From: Maniola hyperantus
Lineage: Eukaryota; Arthropoda; Insecta; Lepidoptera; Nymphalidae
NCBI RefSeq assembly: GCF_902806685.2
Contig: NC_048563.1
Coordinates: forward strand, 3,563,098 to 3,627,097
Length of the DNA stretch: 64,000 nt
Direction of reading: 5' to 3'
Notes under the pieces: generated by a model
The model's database searches: none
What the model was told of the DNA's origin: nothing
Seen by the model: the letters and a program-made list of their open reading frames with translations, nothing else
Part shown: positions 42,260-57,200 of the stretch, in pieces
Layout of the letters: each line of letters opens with the position of its first letter
Numbering within the stretch: the first letter of the stretch is position 1
Program-made: the position numbers and the translations under genes

Positions 42260-45200
42260 TTAACGATAGAATTGCGGTGCACACACTGTCCCAGCAATCA
42301 ACTCGTTCACGTTGCCTCTGTAAACAAAAAATTAAAATTAAAAAAAAGATCGGTCAAGTGCGAGTCGGATTCGCACGCGAAGGGTTTCGTACATTCGTAC
42401 AAGGAATATTGAAAGGATATGAAATTACGGCGCAAACCGAAAACCAGCGCTGAGCGGTGTGAGCGGTGCTCGGCTATGCTGAGTTTGCGACCTTATTGTA
42501 TATTGTCCGCACATAGCTCTCTCCATCGCCCGCTGACTGACTCTGAGCTTTTTTATGAGCTGTAAAAAATATTGCATCCTACTTACACACCTGTAAATAT
42601 AGAAGTTGTATTCATTAGTGTCAAGTGTGGAGTACCCGAACCTTGGCAGCGTGTTCGACATCACCCATACTTCGTCATTCGTGACGTGCAGATCTGAAAG
42701 TAGGTAACGCGTATTTTTTTTATTGAAATATGAAATGTAAACATTTAAAAGACTATAAAAAAAATTCTTGCGAAAAACTTGTAGCGAAAATTCAATTCAC
42801 AAGAATTGAATTCTATTTTACGGATTTTCGCTACAAGTCCTGGAATATTAAATTAGCAAAAATATTAAGTACTCTTTTGGTTTCATATCCACCATCGTGA
42901 TGACATTATCTTTAGACATGTCGGTCTAAGCCTTTGCAAAGAAATTTTATGTAAGTACTACTTCGGATGCATGGTATGCTATCTTAGAACTCTGCTGCTA
43001 AACTAGATTAATAGCGCCATCTAGGAGCTGGATTTAGAAATAATGTTCCAGTGTTAACATGTAAATCATTTTTAATGACAGTGTTAACATAATAAAAAAT
43101 ACTCAAGTTCCAATATTGTGAAAAATTAAATTAAAAACATACTTTCTTTTTATTTGGAAAAAAGAAATATTCAATTATTATAAATTTTGCTAAAATTAAG
43201 CTTTATTTTTAAAATAATAGTTAAATGTTCTTCAAATTCTAGATTTTCATATCTATGGTCAAGAAAACTGGTGACAAGTGTCAGAAAAGTTTGAAATTTG
43301 AATTCATTTCATAACGAAATTCTACAGTGGTTCTACAGTTTTGGGAGTAATTTTATTTGATATTAAAGATTTCACGACTTTTGCTTTGCTTTCGGACTCC
43401 GACGATCCCTACGTTTATTATTTTGGCTTGTTTTTTGGACTACTGTTTCTTGTGTAAACGATAACTTGGCATTCCCCCTGAACTCTGTTGCAATCTGATT
43501 TTGTTTAGTGGTTTAGAAGTTTAGATTTGTAAAATGTCTCAAAAAGTATGTTGTGTGCCTGGCTGTTCAACTGTTGCAGGCGATGGTAAGTAAATTCGTT
43601 CTGTTTTATATCAGAAAGTATTGCTTGCTGCCTCATATACTCAATTGATTCAATCGGAAGATTGCCCTTGAAAGTTATCATTTCAAGGATGCAGTGATGC
43701 AAGGATGCCTTTTTGACAAGATGCGTTAGCTCTAGCACCACAGTTTTGTTTAATTGCAAACGTGAGATGTAGGTACTAAACCCTAAAATGTTGATGTTTG
43801 AACAGTGACTTAATGTTTTTAGCACTTTTCTCAATAGAAATAAGCTATTAGTCGGATCACTATAATTAGATAAGCTTGATGTTTAATATCTTTACTTCAT
43901 TATGTATTTCCAGGTATCTCACTGCACCGTTTCCCCAACCCAAATCAGCACATTGATTTGTTTCAAGTGTGGCTGAAGAAGATTGGGGGTCATGTAGCGG
44001 AATTAGATAAAGATTACATTTACAGCAACAGAAGGGTCTGTCGTAGACATTTTGAGGACATTTATTTGTACCCAACAAAGTTGTGTTCCCTAGCCATCTC
44101 ATCACTCTGTTTAGCAGGTTGGTTAGACATTTTTAAAGTACCTTTGTAACTAGCAAATATTTTCACTTGCTAATTGGTATATTTTAGATATTATGTAACT
44201 TGTCACAGAATATCAGACAGCTAATGGTTTCAAGTTAATTATTTACAAGAACTTTTTATGTAGAAACATGGACAAGTCTTACTCTCTAATGTGAATGATT
44301 CATATATCAATGTATTTACTTTATTATGGTTTTGATATTGATATTTTTATTTTAGAGAATATGGCTGCTGCTGAAGCAATAATTGTTTCTGAACCGCATA
44401 CTAGCTCCAGTTTCATATCAAATTCTAATGAAATGGAAATGGCACCAGGTAATTATAAATCTTAAATCTAAATATATAAAAGGAAAAGGTGACTGACTGA
44501 CTGACTGACTGATCTATCAACGCACAGCTCCAACTACTAGACGGATCAGGCTGAAATTTGGCATGCAGATAGCTATTATGATGTAGGCATCCGCTAAGAA
44601 AGGATTTTTTAAAATTTAAATCCCTAAGGGGGTGAAATAGGGGTTTGAAATTTGTGTAGTCCATGCGGACGAAGTCGAAAGCATAAGCTAGTACCCTATA
44701 ATTTTAAATCGCCTTTAAGTTTATTTTTTAACATGGCAGATATGTATAATGCCATACAATAGGAAATGCAAAAAATAGTGTTTTTGATTTACATGATCAT
44801 ATCATTTCAATTTAATTAGATACTAATAGAATAGTGTAGTATAACTTAAATGAACTACTGATGTGAAAGTTTGATACCTTTCAAATCAAACATCATTTTT
44901 TCATTTCCATTGTTGGTAGCTTTAGTATTAACTAGTGACCTTACCTTCGCATGGGTAGCTTATTACAGTTTTCATGTGGATCTCTAATTTTTTGAAAATA
45001 AAATATAGCTTATGTTACTCAGGAATAATGTAGATTTCTACTTGTAAAAGATTTTTTAAAATTGGTTGGTATAGATTATCGTATTATTATCTCATGTGTT
45101 ATTTTTGGTATTTTGCAGGACTTGTTGCAACATCAAGTAAAGCAGTACCTGCAGTTGCTATTAAGTTAAACTCAAAGGACAATTTAAAAGGTATATCAGA

Positions 45201-48200
45201 ATCCTTAGTTTTAAACTAAAAAGTTTTTATAACTTACTTGGCTTAGTTAAATATTATAACTTACTGTGGTGATCATGCCATGCTTCATACTCTGTCTGTA
45301 GCAGACACTTTTAAAAACAAATTCATGTGGACAAAGTCTCAGGCATATCAAGTTGGGATCAATATTTTTTCTGCCCCAAAAATGCCAGGTTGTCTAAATA
45401 ACTCTGTATAATATGACTTCAAGACAACAATATTATACACGGTCAGAAAGACTAGCAGCAGAATAACAGTAAAAAGGCTCTATTTTGATAACCCTAAGAA
45501 TTTATTGCTCATTGATAATATCTTTAGTCATGATCAACTCATTGCCAGCTTATTACTGAGCATAGGTCTCCTCTAAGAGTGAGATGAGTTTAGGCCATCG
45601 TCTGCCATGCAGGTTTCCTTAAGATATTTTTTCGTTCACCATTAAAGCAAGTGATATTTAATTTCTTAAAATGCACATAACTCTGCAAAATTAGAATTGA
45701 TTGCACCCCCAACCTGTCGAAAAGTCATAGCTACTAGGCTGTCACCGCTTTTTAACATAATGGTTATACGATTGCACTTAATGACGAACCATGATTAATC
45801 ATGATGGTACTTAATGAACAGCAATTTTTAATATTTGATGTCATTTTACTTTCAGCTAAGAAGTGGGTTCTCACCAAACAAGAGAAGGAACTCTGCAAAG
45901 AACTATCCGACGAGAAACATTTTTGATTGCTTCGCTGAGATCGAAAATCACGTAATTGAAATTTTGAAAAACAGAAGTAATAAAAATAAAATACAAGAGT
46001 ACGTAAAATTAATACTATTATCAAATATAAATTTTAACTTTATATCATGTAGCTCACATAGAGACAAAATTATTAATTTTTTGACCAAGGAAACTGTCAT
46101 TTTTTTTATAAATAACTGGTGCAAAGATATTAATTTTATTTTAAATGGAAAAATTCACTTTTTTGATTCAAGAGATCCACTTAAATGTGATGCTGATATT
46201 TATTATAAAAAAAATAAATTGAAAAAGTTTAAATAACTTATAATAAGTTGTGTTTAATTTTTGAATTAAATTTGATTGGCGGGAGTTAAATGCCATTGTG
46301 ATATTGGTAATTATCAGTATTGCCAAGATAAGTACCATTATCCATTCAAAACTCCCGCAAATCAAACACCACATTCCTACCTAATTTAAAAAACTATAAA
46401 GTATGTATATAGGTAGGTATATATACTGGGTATTGGCTGTATTTAGTACCAAACCCGTCTCCTAGATGGCGCTTTTCAAGTGGGCGCCTTGACGGCCCGA
46501 CTTACCAGTCTATCTCCCTATATACACTGTAGTCTGTGTTCGGATGTAATAAGAATTATTACTTCCTATGACGATGAGTCTATGTTCTACAACAGCGCCC
46601 CCCTGTCAATGTCATTCAAGTGCCAAGAGAGCCTTGTCGCACTGTATAATAGAATAGAATAGAATGTTTTTTTATTCATGTAAACTTTTTAAAAGTGCTT
46701 ATGAATAGTCAGGTAGTTTTAATTTACCACTGGTTCGGAATGCCGTTCCTACCGAGAAGAGTAACTACATCGATGTGTATAATACGATGTATTACCTGAT
46801 GGATAGCTCAGCCTCTGGCTGTCTCTAGCCAGTATAGCCACATTAGCCGGGTTGAGCATGCTCCCACTGTTCCAGCACGACACGGCGTCGCGCGCCACGT
46901 CCGCGTAGAACACCACGTGGCTCTTCGGATGGTAGTCGTGCATCGTGGACTGGCTGTTCCCCCCACGGTCACCAACGTACTTCAACAAATCATATTAACT
47001 ATGTATATACATTATACGTATATAACAAAAAAGCTGTGATAGCCTAGTGGTTAGGACGTCCGCCTTCTAATCGTGGGTCGGAAGCTCGATTCCGGGCACG
47101 CACCTCTAACTTTTCGGAGTTATGTGCGTTTTAATTAATTAAACATCACTTGCTTTAACGGTGAAGGAAAACATCGTGAGGAAACCTGCATACCTGAGAA
47201 TTCTCCATAAAGTTCTCAAAGGTGCGTGAAGTCTGCCAATCCGCACTTGGCCAGCGTGGTAGACAACTTAAGCCATTCTCATCGGTAGAGAGCTGGCGAT
47301 GGGTTGATCAAAAACACAAAGAGACAGATAGGCTTACGGAGTAAAGCCTGTAGTAGTCGCTCTGGCTGCTGATGCTGCTGTTCTGCAGCACGCAAGTGGA
47401 CACGGAGAACTCCTGGGTGCTGGCCAGGGGATGGAAGTAGGCAGTTCTGCAGCCATCAGCTCCAGGTTCCGTTAGCGTTATGCTGAATATGCCGTCGCTC
47501 CATTGGAAGCTTTCACCTGGATAAACAAAATATTTAGTTTATGTCAGAGTAGGCACGGTTCATCATCATCATCATCAACCGATAGATGTCCACAGCTGGA
47601 CTTCCGCCACATGCCACGATCTTGCGCCGCCTGAATCCAGCGGCTCCCTGCGACTCTTCTGATGTCGTCTGTCCACCTAGTGGGGAGTCTTCCAACACTG
47701 CATCTTCGGGTGCGAGAGGTCGCCATTCGAGCACCTTGTCGGTTGTCGTAGGCACGGTCATATTGGGACATCAAAACACTGCCTTGAGATCTGAGGGCTT
47801 CGTCTGATAGAGCCCTGGTGCGGCGGTTGAAGAGTGTGATCTTAAAACTTCGTAATATAGTCCAGATTGAAGAAAACTCCGTTAGTGCGAGTATTGTCGG
47901 CGGTACATTTGTTCGGGACTACGTCATGAAATGTTATTGATTGAATAGCGCCATCTAGTTGCAATTGTGGTATATTTTAACTGAGGTGTTATAAGAGATA
48001 GTTTTAGTCGATCTGAGAAAACTTTACAGAATATTGATTCTCAAACAGGAACCATCGGAAATTGGGCCCAAGGGCCTTGACTCTTGGTCATAAAGTAACA
48101 TGTTGCCACGTCAATTCGAAGCAAGTTTCTGTTACACTTACCAGAAATCCTCAAGTTCCCAGCGAGTGGGTTGAAGTAGAAGTAGTTGTGAGTCAGTCGC

Positions 48201-51200
48201 CAGCTGTTGTTATCCTTCAGCGAGTAGACGATCAGGCCGTAGGTGGTCAGATCTGGCACGTAGGCGAACGCGAAGTCGCACGAGCCTGTGATGTCCACTG
48301 TTATTGACGCCAGGCCTGGGGAAGATGGAAGTAGGTGTGAGTCAAATGAGGCGGGGGGATGCCCCGCACGACACCCACCCTCGCTCGCGCCAGGTTAGCG
48401 CGGTTGTAGCAATTAGCATGTAGCATACCTACTTGCCGAAGCATTGAGCTACTGTTTTCGATCTAAGTAATTCAAAGACGGTCCATATTATTGGTTAGCT
48501 TCAGGGAAAAGGTTGATAAGGGAAGATTGGTTAGAAAGAATATGAAAATAATAGTTAGTTGAATTAGTAGCGAAGTGTTACCTGTTGGAGTATTCGCAGC
48601 GGGTAGATCTGAACTCTTGAAGGGGTACCTCAGGATCTGTCTGTTGGAAGCCAGGTCGAATATCACGATCGCTGGGGGCTGTACTTGCTGTGGATTACCT
48701 GGTGGCAATACAGGTTATATCGATACAACGCTACTTTTAGTAGGTATACGCCAAACCTGAAAGTAAAATCGATTGCAATCATTTAAAGGAGCGGACTGAA
48801 TTCCCACCCTTTGCACTATTGTCATACCTACTCCTAGCACAAGCTTTACGCTTAAACTAGAGGGGAATGGTGGCTAATATTCTTTGATAACAAGAAATTA
48901 AAAAAGTACCTGCGATGGCCGATGAGGAGCGAAAAGTCTTAGGTCTAAGTTGTCGGAGGTAATGAAGCTCTCAAAATTAGTATACTGCATATCAAGTTGT
49001 AAGCAAAAACGAGTTAGTTGCACGCCAATTTTTTTGTTGTTTTGGTTGGTGAGGCAAAGTGGTTAACGCCCAGTGACATTTCTGTCTCTATCATTTGTAT
49101 GGAATTACGTGACAGAGAGCGCTATATTAATTTCTTTCTGCAGATAGAGTTGTAGTGCGTAGTGCTATAAGTCCCACAAATTGCCATTGCGCTGGAACCA
49201 TGTCTCGTTAACATCGAAATGACGTTATTTTGACGTCAGCCGAAATGAAAATATACTGTCTACTGAAAATATATAAATATATATGTCTAGTGCTGACGTG
49301 ACTAAAATGGCGGCCACGCGCATTAGTAATTTGCGGGACTTATACATGGAGTTACACACGTCAAATGTTTGACTCACCAGGTATCTCCAACAGTCCAGTG
49401 TCAACCATCCAGAGTCTTCCGCACTGGTCCGCGCGGGTTCTGTACACGGAGGTCAGTGAGCTCGCGCGGGCGAGATCGGGGTAAGGGCGGAGCGGCGGGG
49501 AGCGGGTCCTACTGTCACGTGATAGGGACACGTAGTTCAGGGTTGAAGGGATCCCTTGAAAACACAAAATTCTTTATTTTTATAAATGTATAGTTAGTTC
49601 TTCAACCGCCGAGTTTCTTGCTGGTTCTTCTCGGTAGGAACGGCGTTCAGAACCAGTGGTAAATTAAAACTACCTGACTATTCATAAGCACTTTTAAAAA
49701 GTTTACATGAATAAAAAAACATTCTATTCTATTCTATTCTATTCTTTGCAATTGTGGATTGTAAGGTCTACATCTGAGGATGCTTCGGTGTCGGGGCGAA
49801 ACGTGCGTCGAGTGTGTTTTGAGATTTGCGTGGTGCTGCGTGGTGGCGGTGCGTATTGCTTGCCTGTGGTGGCTGCTTTATCCTGCATGTTTAGCAGTGG
49901 GAGGGCAGGCGGTGCATGTTGCACCATACAGATTCGACCTGTTTCAGCGGATTATAGCAAACTAGCTGATGCCCGCGACTTCGTACGCGTGGACTTAGGT
50001 TTTTAGAAATCCTGTGGGAACTCTTAAATTTTCCGCTACCTAGCTACCTCTGTACCAAATTTCGTCAAAATCGGTTGAACGGTTGAGCCGTGAAAAGCTA
50101 ACAGACAGACAGACAGACACTTTCGCATTTATAATATTAGTAGGTATGGATTAAGCTTGTGGTTGGCGCACTCAGCCTGGTAGACTATAGCCATAACCCT
50201 TGTCACTCTGAGAGGAGACCCGTGCTCTGTAGTGAGCCGGCGATGGGTTGATCATGATGATGATGAAGCTTTTGGTTCATTGTATACAGTATCTTTCGTC
50301 AAAATCAATGCTAGCAGACAGACTCTCAGTTTCACGTTTATTTTGTCCTGATTTTGTAACATACCTACGCATAAAAAAAAAAATAAAAAAAAAAAATCTT
50401 TTTTATTCAAATAAACTTTTACAAGTTCTTTCGAATAGTCGGATGCATCTACCACTGGTTCGGAATGCCTTTCCTACCGAGAAGAACCAGCAAGAAACTG
50501 GGCGGTTGCTCTTTTCAAATACCTATTTGATATATGTACAAGATTATGCCATGTATAAAAAAGTAATTGCAGTCTTGTGCGTTGCTGGAACGAGCTGCAG
50601 GTCAAATCCACGCTCTTTTATCATTTAGATAATCTTCAATTGTGTAATATGCTTTTTTCATGAGCATAATATTTTCAAACTAATAGATAGATTAGTTTAA
50701 AAAATAATAGTACCTAATTTAGTTTTATTAATAGATTTTTTAAAACTTGTGCAAAGGTAAATCCAAAATAGTTTGCGGGATTTTATTATAAAAGGTTTTA
50801 CCCATACCCACAAATACCCCATAACCTGAAATTCCTGTAAAAGAGCAGATCTCACCGTATCTTCTCCGCGGCACCGTGATGAACAACCTGTCTCCGACTC
50901 TCTCCACGCCCATCGGAACATTGTTGTACTGGATGAAGAATCTGCCAGCCTCATCTGCAAAATAGACACACAATAATAAAGGTTGTAACCAGAACGCTGG
51001 CAAAAACGAAGACAGGTGACAGTACTGATGATTACCGATATAAAATACTAAATACGCGAAATCTATATATATATATAAGGAAAAGGTGACTGACTGACTG
51101 ACTGACTGACTGAATGACTGACTGACTGACTGACTGATCTATCAACGTACAGCTCAAACTACTGGACGGATCGGGCTGAAATTTGGCATGCAGATAGCTA

Positions 51201-54200
51201 TTATGACGTAGGCATCCGCTAAGAAAGGATTTTTGAAAATTCAACTCCTAAGGGGGTGAAATAGGGTTTTGAAATTTTGTAGTCCACGCGGACGAAGTCG
51301 CGAGCATAAGCTAGTCTAAATATATAAAAGGAAAAGGTGACTGACTGACTGACTGATCTATCAACGCACAGCTCAAACTACTGGATGGATCGGGCTGAAA
51401 TTTGGCATCTAGATAGCTATTATGACATAGGCATCCGCTAAGAAAGGATTTTCGAGAATTTGACCCCTAAGGGGTCGAAATAGGGGTTTGAAATTTGTGT
51501 AGTCCGCGCGGACGAAGTCGCGAGCATAAGCTAGTCAGTACCCTTATTAGTCGGACTCGCACTTGGCCGGTTTTGTATTATTAAGTAAGGCTTTTCAACT
51601 TACCATCAGGGTTTGCAGAAAGACTTCGGGGTGTCGTTTGCCAGACAGGTTTCTTGTCGTCAGACTCTAGAATAGTAAAGAAATAACATTACAGTACGCC
51701 AACGCAGCCAAAAGTGATGAACATCGATCTTTAGAAGGAGACAGCAGATTTGTAGAGCACTGTCTCGGTCGTTAAGACCGACAAAGCGTCACATGGATAG
51801 TGAGTGACAGAGACAACGCTCTACAAAGATTAAAAATGTCATTCTTAAAGCCGATGCTCATCACTTTCGGCCGCGTACTGTACTTAAATACTTTAAGGCA
51901 AGTCAAAACTCAAATGATTCATATTCAAAACCAGTCAAGTGCGAGTCAGACTCGCGCACTGAGGGTTCCGTACTACAGTCGTATTTTTTCGACATTTTGC
52001 ACGATAATTTAAAAACTATGATGCATAAAAATAAATAAAAATCTAAATAATATCTGTCCCGGCTTTACTCACGTGTTTAGTCGACGTTAGCCCGACTAGT
52101 TGCGAACCCATACGGGGTCCTTTTTCAAGGGCCCCGGGAAGGGAAACTAGTCGGGCTAACGTCGACTAAACACGTGAGTAAAGCCGGGACAGATATTATA
52201 TAGAATGGAAATCACTCACGATAGTTTAAACGCTATAATAAAAATCTGTTTTAGGATGTACCTACATGTGAAGACCTTTTATATATACCCCACTTGATAT
52301 AGTTATTATCTCTCTTCGAAATTTGAAAATACTAATTATTAGTTCATGACCACAATTCAATTTTTTGTGTGTGATCTAACCCTAAATTCTCGGTTTTCAG
52401 ATTTTTCCCCAAATGTCAGCTATAAGATCTACCTACCTGCCAAATTTCATGATTCTAGGTCAACGGAAAGTACCCTGTAGGTTTCTTGACAGACAGACAG
52501 ACAACAAAGTGATCCTATAAGGGTTTCGTTTTTCCTTTTGAGGTACGGAACCCTAAAAATAAGTAACGTGTGACTTTTATGGTCAAAATTGTTAGATTTG
52601 TAAAATGATAATAGTGGTGATAAATTATTCATTACTTTAAAACTAAAGCTACGAGGGTTCCAAACACGCCCAAGTCTGAGAGAGGCCACATTATTAGAAC
52701 TATCACAAAGCTGTAAAGCAACTCATTCCCAAGGTTTCTTATCATTTAAATTTAAACACTCCTTTATATTGTAATAAAGTGTGCCAAAGCATAAACGCAT
52801 TTAACTGTGAGTTGTGACTTATCTAAGTACCTATCTACCTATTTACGGTTTACTTAGTTGCATGATAAACGTCCGGTTAGGTTACCCTTAAACTTGACAG
52901 TCAATAAAAGGAGAATTACGTAGGTAATTTAAAAACCCAACTGCGTTAAACAAACTCTCTTAGTTACTGGTAACAGCAAAGCAAAAAACAAGTTTTGTAA
53001 TTCATAAACTACAATTTTAATAAGGTCATAAACATAAATGTTAGAAAACGAATGGCAGACGGGGGCCAACTAATCTCTGAGTATAGTAGGCTAAATATTC
53101 GGAAAATTAAAGAGTTCCTACGGAATTTTTGATAAACCTAAATCCACGCAGACGAAGTCTGGGAGACCATGTTATTAAATAAGTTCTATTTTAAATCATC
53201 GGGGGCGTCATGTAGTTTCTAGTATTTGAATACTAGAATCTTCTAGAATAAGTTATATTTTAAAAACTAGCTTATGCTCGCGACTTCGTCCGCGTGGACT
53301 ACAAAATTTCAAAACCCTATTTCACCCCCTTAGGAGTTGAATTTTCAAAAATCCTTTCTTAGCGGATGCCTACGTCATAATAGCTATCTGCATGCCAAAT
53401 TTCAGCCCGATCCGTCCAGTAGTTTGAGCTGTACGTTGATAGATCAGTCAGTCAGTCAGTCAGTCATTCAGTCAGTCAGTCAGTCAGTCAGTCACCTTTT
53501 CCTTATATATATATAGATTTACCTTCAGGTTCGCTCCAATTTGTATTATCGTTGGGCTCATCATCACTGAAAATGATTCGATCCGCTTCTCTCTTCGATC
53601 GGAACTCTTCGATATCTTCGGAAAACCTGTCTTGAAGTACTGAAATATGACAAGATACAGTTCAAAAACTTAAACCCGACTATCACGGGTGCGTAAGTGT
53701 GTGTTGTTTGTTGGTTTGTCCTTCAATCACGTCGCAACGGTGCAACGGATTGACGTGATTTTTGAATGGGTATAAATAAAAATCTGGAGAGTGACTTTAA
53801 AAGGCTACTTTTTATTCCGGAAAACCAAAGAGCTGGCTTGCTCGCGACTTCGTCCGCGTGGACTACACACATTTCAAACCCCTATTTCACCCCCTTAGGA
53901 GTTTAATTTTCAAAAATCCTTTCTTAGCGGATGCCTACGTCATAATAGCTATCTGCATGCCAATTTCAAATTTCAGTCCGATCCGTCCAGTAGTTTGAGC
54001 TGTGCGTTGAAAGATCAGTCAGTCAGTCAGTCAGTCAGTTAGTCAGTCAGTCAGTCAGTCAGTCAGTCACCTTTCCCTTTTATATATATAGACTAGAGGT
54101 GTCAAAAAATAATGTACCTAATAAATTTATTAAATATATAAATGTATTCAAGATATTCGTTTTTAGATTAAAACAAAATTGAATACAATATATAATAACT

Positions 54201-57200
54201 AGTGAAAATTTGAGAAAATCCTTCCTAAAAAATAACTCAGGCGTTCGATCTTTGATACGCCGCGCGCGGCGCGACCGAGCGACGATATTAGAATAAAATA
54301 TATTAGGTAGATACAGCTGAATACAAATATCGTCGCGATTCGACGGTGAATAATTATTACATCGAATTTTCGTATTGGCCTGTTACATGTTGACTGTGAT
54401 GATACGAGTATGCGGCTAGTATTTTTATCATTTTGTTTGTTTCGTAATAAATTTTGAATGCAGTTTTATTTATTTGTGAACTTGAGTGTCGATAAATATT
54501 TAATGCGAATAATTGTAATATAGATTAGGCAAAATAATGTAGATTAGGTACATTTTTGTGTTGTGATAGATTTGTGTCGCGCGTTAATAATACCTATTAT
54601 AGTAGATTATTTTGTTCTTTTTGGAAATACTTGCGTCATTTTATAAATCGTATGAGAAAATGTTTTTCAAAGTGTAGGTATTATCATACATTTAAGTATT
54701 ATAGGTAATAGGTTAGGTACGTGAAGTGGTATTGTTCTTTTTAGAAATCATCATCATCATTTTATAATTCGTATGATAATAAATATGTAGAAATGTATGA
54801 TAATAAATATAGTAGTTACCTACTAAAAAGATTTTTTTATAGGTAACTAGGTAAACTTACCTACCTATTGTATTGTAGGTATCTACTTGACATTGCTTTA
54901 TCGTTCTACTTGTTTTTATTTTTACATACATAGGTAGGTACTAGGTACTGTATTTCGCGACAGGTTGAGATGGCAATCGGGGTATGAGGCGGGGGTGACA
55001 CCCCGCTCACCCGCACGTCACCCTCGCTTGCCCGCACTGGGTTAGCACAGGGGCCGTGCGGGTGTGCGGGGCATTCCCTCCCCGATTGCCATTTCGACCT
55101 GTCGCGAAGGTATGGATTGGGTACCTATTAAGAGTAAAATTTAAAATTTAAATCAATCGAGTTAAATACAAGCTATACCCTAGTTCTCGACCTTATTGAC
55201 GGTTATGAGAAAGTTGTTTTTTGTCATATTCTTGCTCAGTATAATTCATAGATTGCTAAAATGCTGTTTTCTGACGTATGTCAATAAGGTCGAAAATCGA
55301 TTGCACCCATTTTTCTGCTTGCGCCTCACGGTTCAAGCAATTTTTTTTTTTGTAACAAAATAATGTAACGTTAATAATTATTAAATATTTGTCTGTAACA
55401 CGTGATAATATTGTGATACACACATGAACCTGTATTTGACACCTCTAAATTATAGACAATGAAACTAAAACTAAAACCTTAAAAAATATAATATTATAAC
55501 TAAAATATATTTTTTTATTTATTTATTCAGATTTCAGATACAAGTTAGCCCTTGACTGCAATCTCACCTGGTGGTAAGTGATGACGCAGTCTAAGATGAT
55601 AGCGGGCTAACCTGGAAGGGGTATGGCAGCTTTTATTAAACCCATACCCCTTTGGTTTCTACACGGCATCGTACCGGAACGCTAAATCGCTTGGCGGCAC
55701 GGCTTTGCCGGTAGGGTGGTAACTAGCCACGGCCGAAGCCTCCCACCAGACCAGACCAGAAATTTAGAAATTATAAAATTCCAAACCCCTGCCAGGAATC
55801 GAACCCGGGACCTCCCACTATTAAGACCACAGCGCTCACCACTGCGCCAGGGAGGTCGTCAAATTTCAATATATTATTAAAAGGAGTCCCTTTAGGCAAA
55901 GTTCCGAAGATACTGGCAGCGTTCCCCCTTTGAGAAGTCTAGTAAGTAGGTAGAGTTTATTATCGTCATAATATTATGCCTACTTTTGGGTAAAGCAGTC
56001 ACCCCTTCGATGGCTCTGCTAAGTACCAACTAGCGGCTCTGGATGCTGTTGATCGTCGAGCTAGGAGACTCATAGGCGAAGACTCCCCTTTACTGGCGAA
56101 ACTACAAAGTCTCGATCACCGCCGCAAGGTCGCCGGCTTATCAGTGTTTTATAGGATATATTTCGGAGAGTGTGCTCAGGAACTTTTCGATCTTGTCCCC
56201 CCTTCACCATTTTACCACCGAACCGCAAGACGTCGGGCGAGTTTCCATCCTTATGTCGTCGACATTCCATCTACACGCACGAAACGTTTTGCGTCATCAT
56301 TCCTCATACGTATGGCTAAGGTTTGGAATACTCTTCCGCGATATGTGTTTCCTACCAATTACAACCCGGGTATCTTTAAAACAAGAGTGAATAGGCATCT
56401 TCTAGGTAAACGCGTCCCATCTTAGGCCACATCATCACTTCCCATCAGGTGTGATTGTGGTCAAGCGTATACCTATAATCAATAACAAAAAAGCAAAATT
56501 GACATCATTAAACGTTTTTGCAGCAATCGCAGTATTTTGCAATAATGCAAATAAGTACTTACTATAGGTACCTACTTAGTTTATGGTCAACTACTACGAT
56601 CATTAAAAGTGTGTGTTTACCACAGAATACGGAATAAGTATAGAGACGGTAGTTAAATATGCGTAACATTGCACAGATGTGTCGCGAAACATCAGTGCAT
56701 TTTATTGTAAAAAAAAACCGCCCATGTGCGAGTCAGACTCGCGCAACGAGGGTTCCGCCCTACAGTTGTATTTCGTTTGACAATTTTATTTTTAATCCAT
56801 AGAAGGTTTGTTACGAAAAAATATTTTAATATCACTCAATGAAGCAGTAATGTAGAGCCAACCAATGTCAAATGAGCTCGGTGACTATCATTGAGTAGGT
56901 TGATTCCGAAAAACCTGCATCAATCATTATTACACTCACAACACAATTGTTGTGATTGGCTGAAATTGAATTATGGTAGTCTTGTTGCAACAATGCATTG
57001 TGGCCAATAGTGCGTGAGCAATGACAAATCAGTGCTGATTGCGATCGTGACATTGTAGCTGTCATTCTACCGCAATCGAGCCGCTGTATTAGAGATAGTG
57101 AGTTAGTGAATCACCCGACAGATACCATTTCTATTGGCGTATCTGGAATTTTGTGGTACTCTAAGACCAACAAGGTGCCAACAAGCTAGTTCTTGTTAGA

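Noticed and set aside
42510..42590. Last Yellow exon directly after 42591 (acceptor TTTTTTACAG then stop)
   Set aside because: It would end after two residues inside LINE-derived DNA; the exon at 42317-42260 gives the conserved NELIAGTVC tail in phase.
56144..56425. A host gene encoding YVVDIPSTRTKRFAS
   Set aside because: It is the end of a LINE reverse transcriptase, with a second copy at 15250 and a shared 3' UTR.
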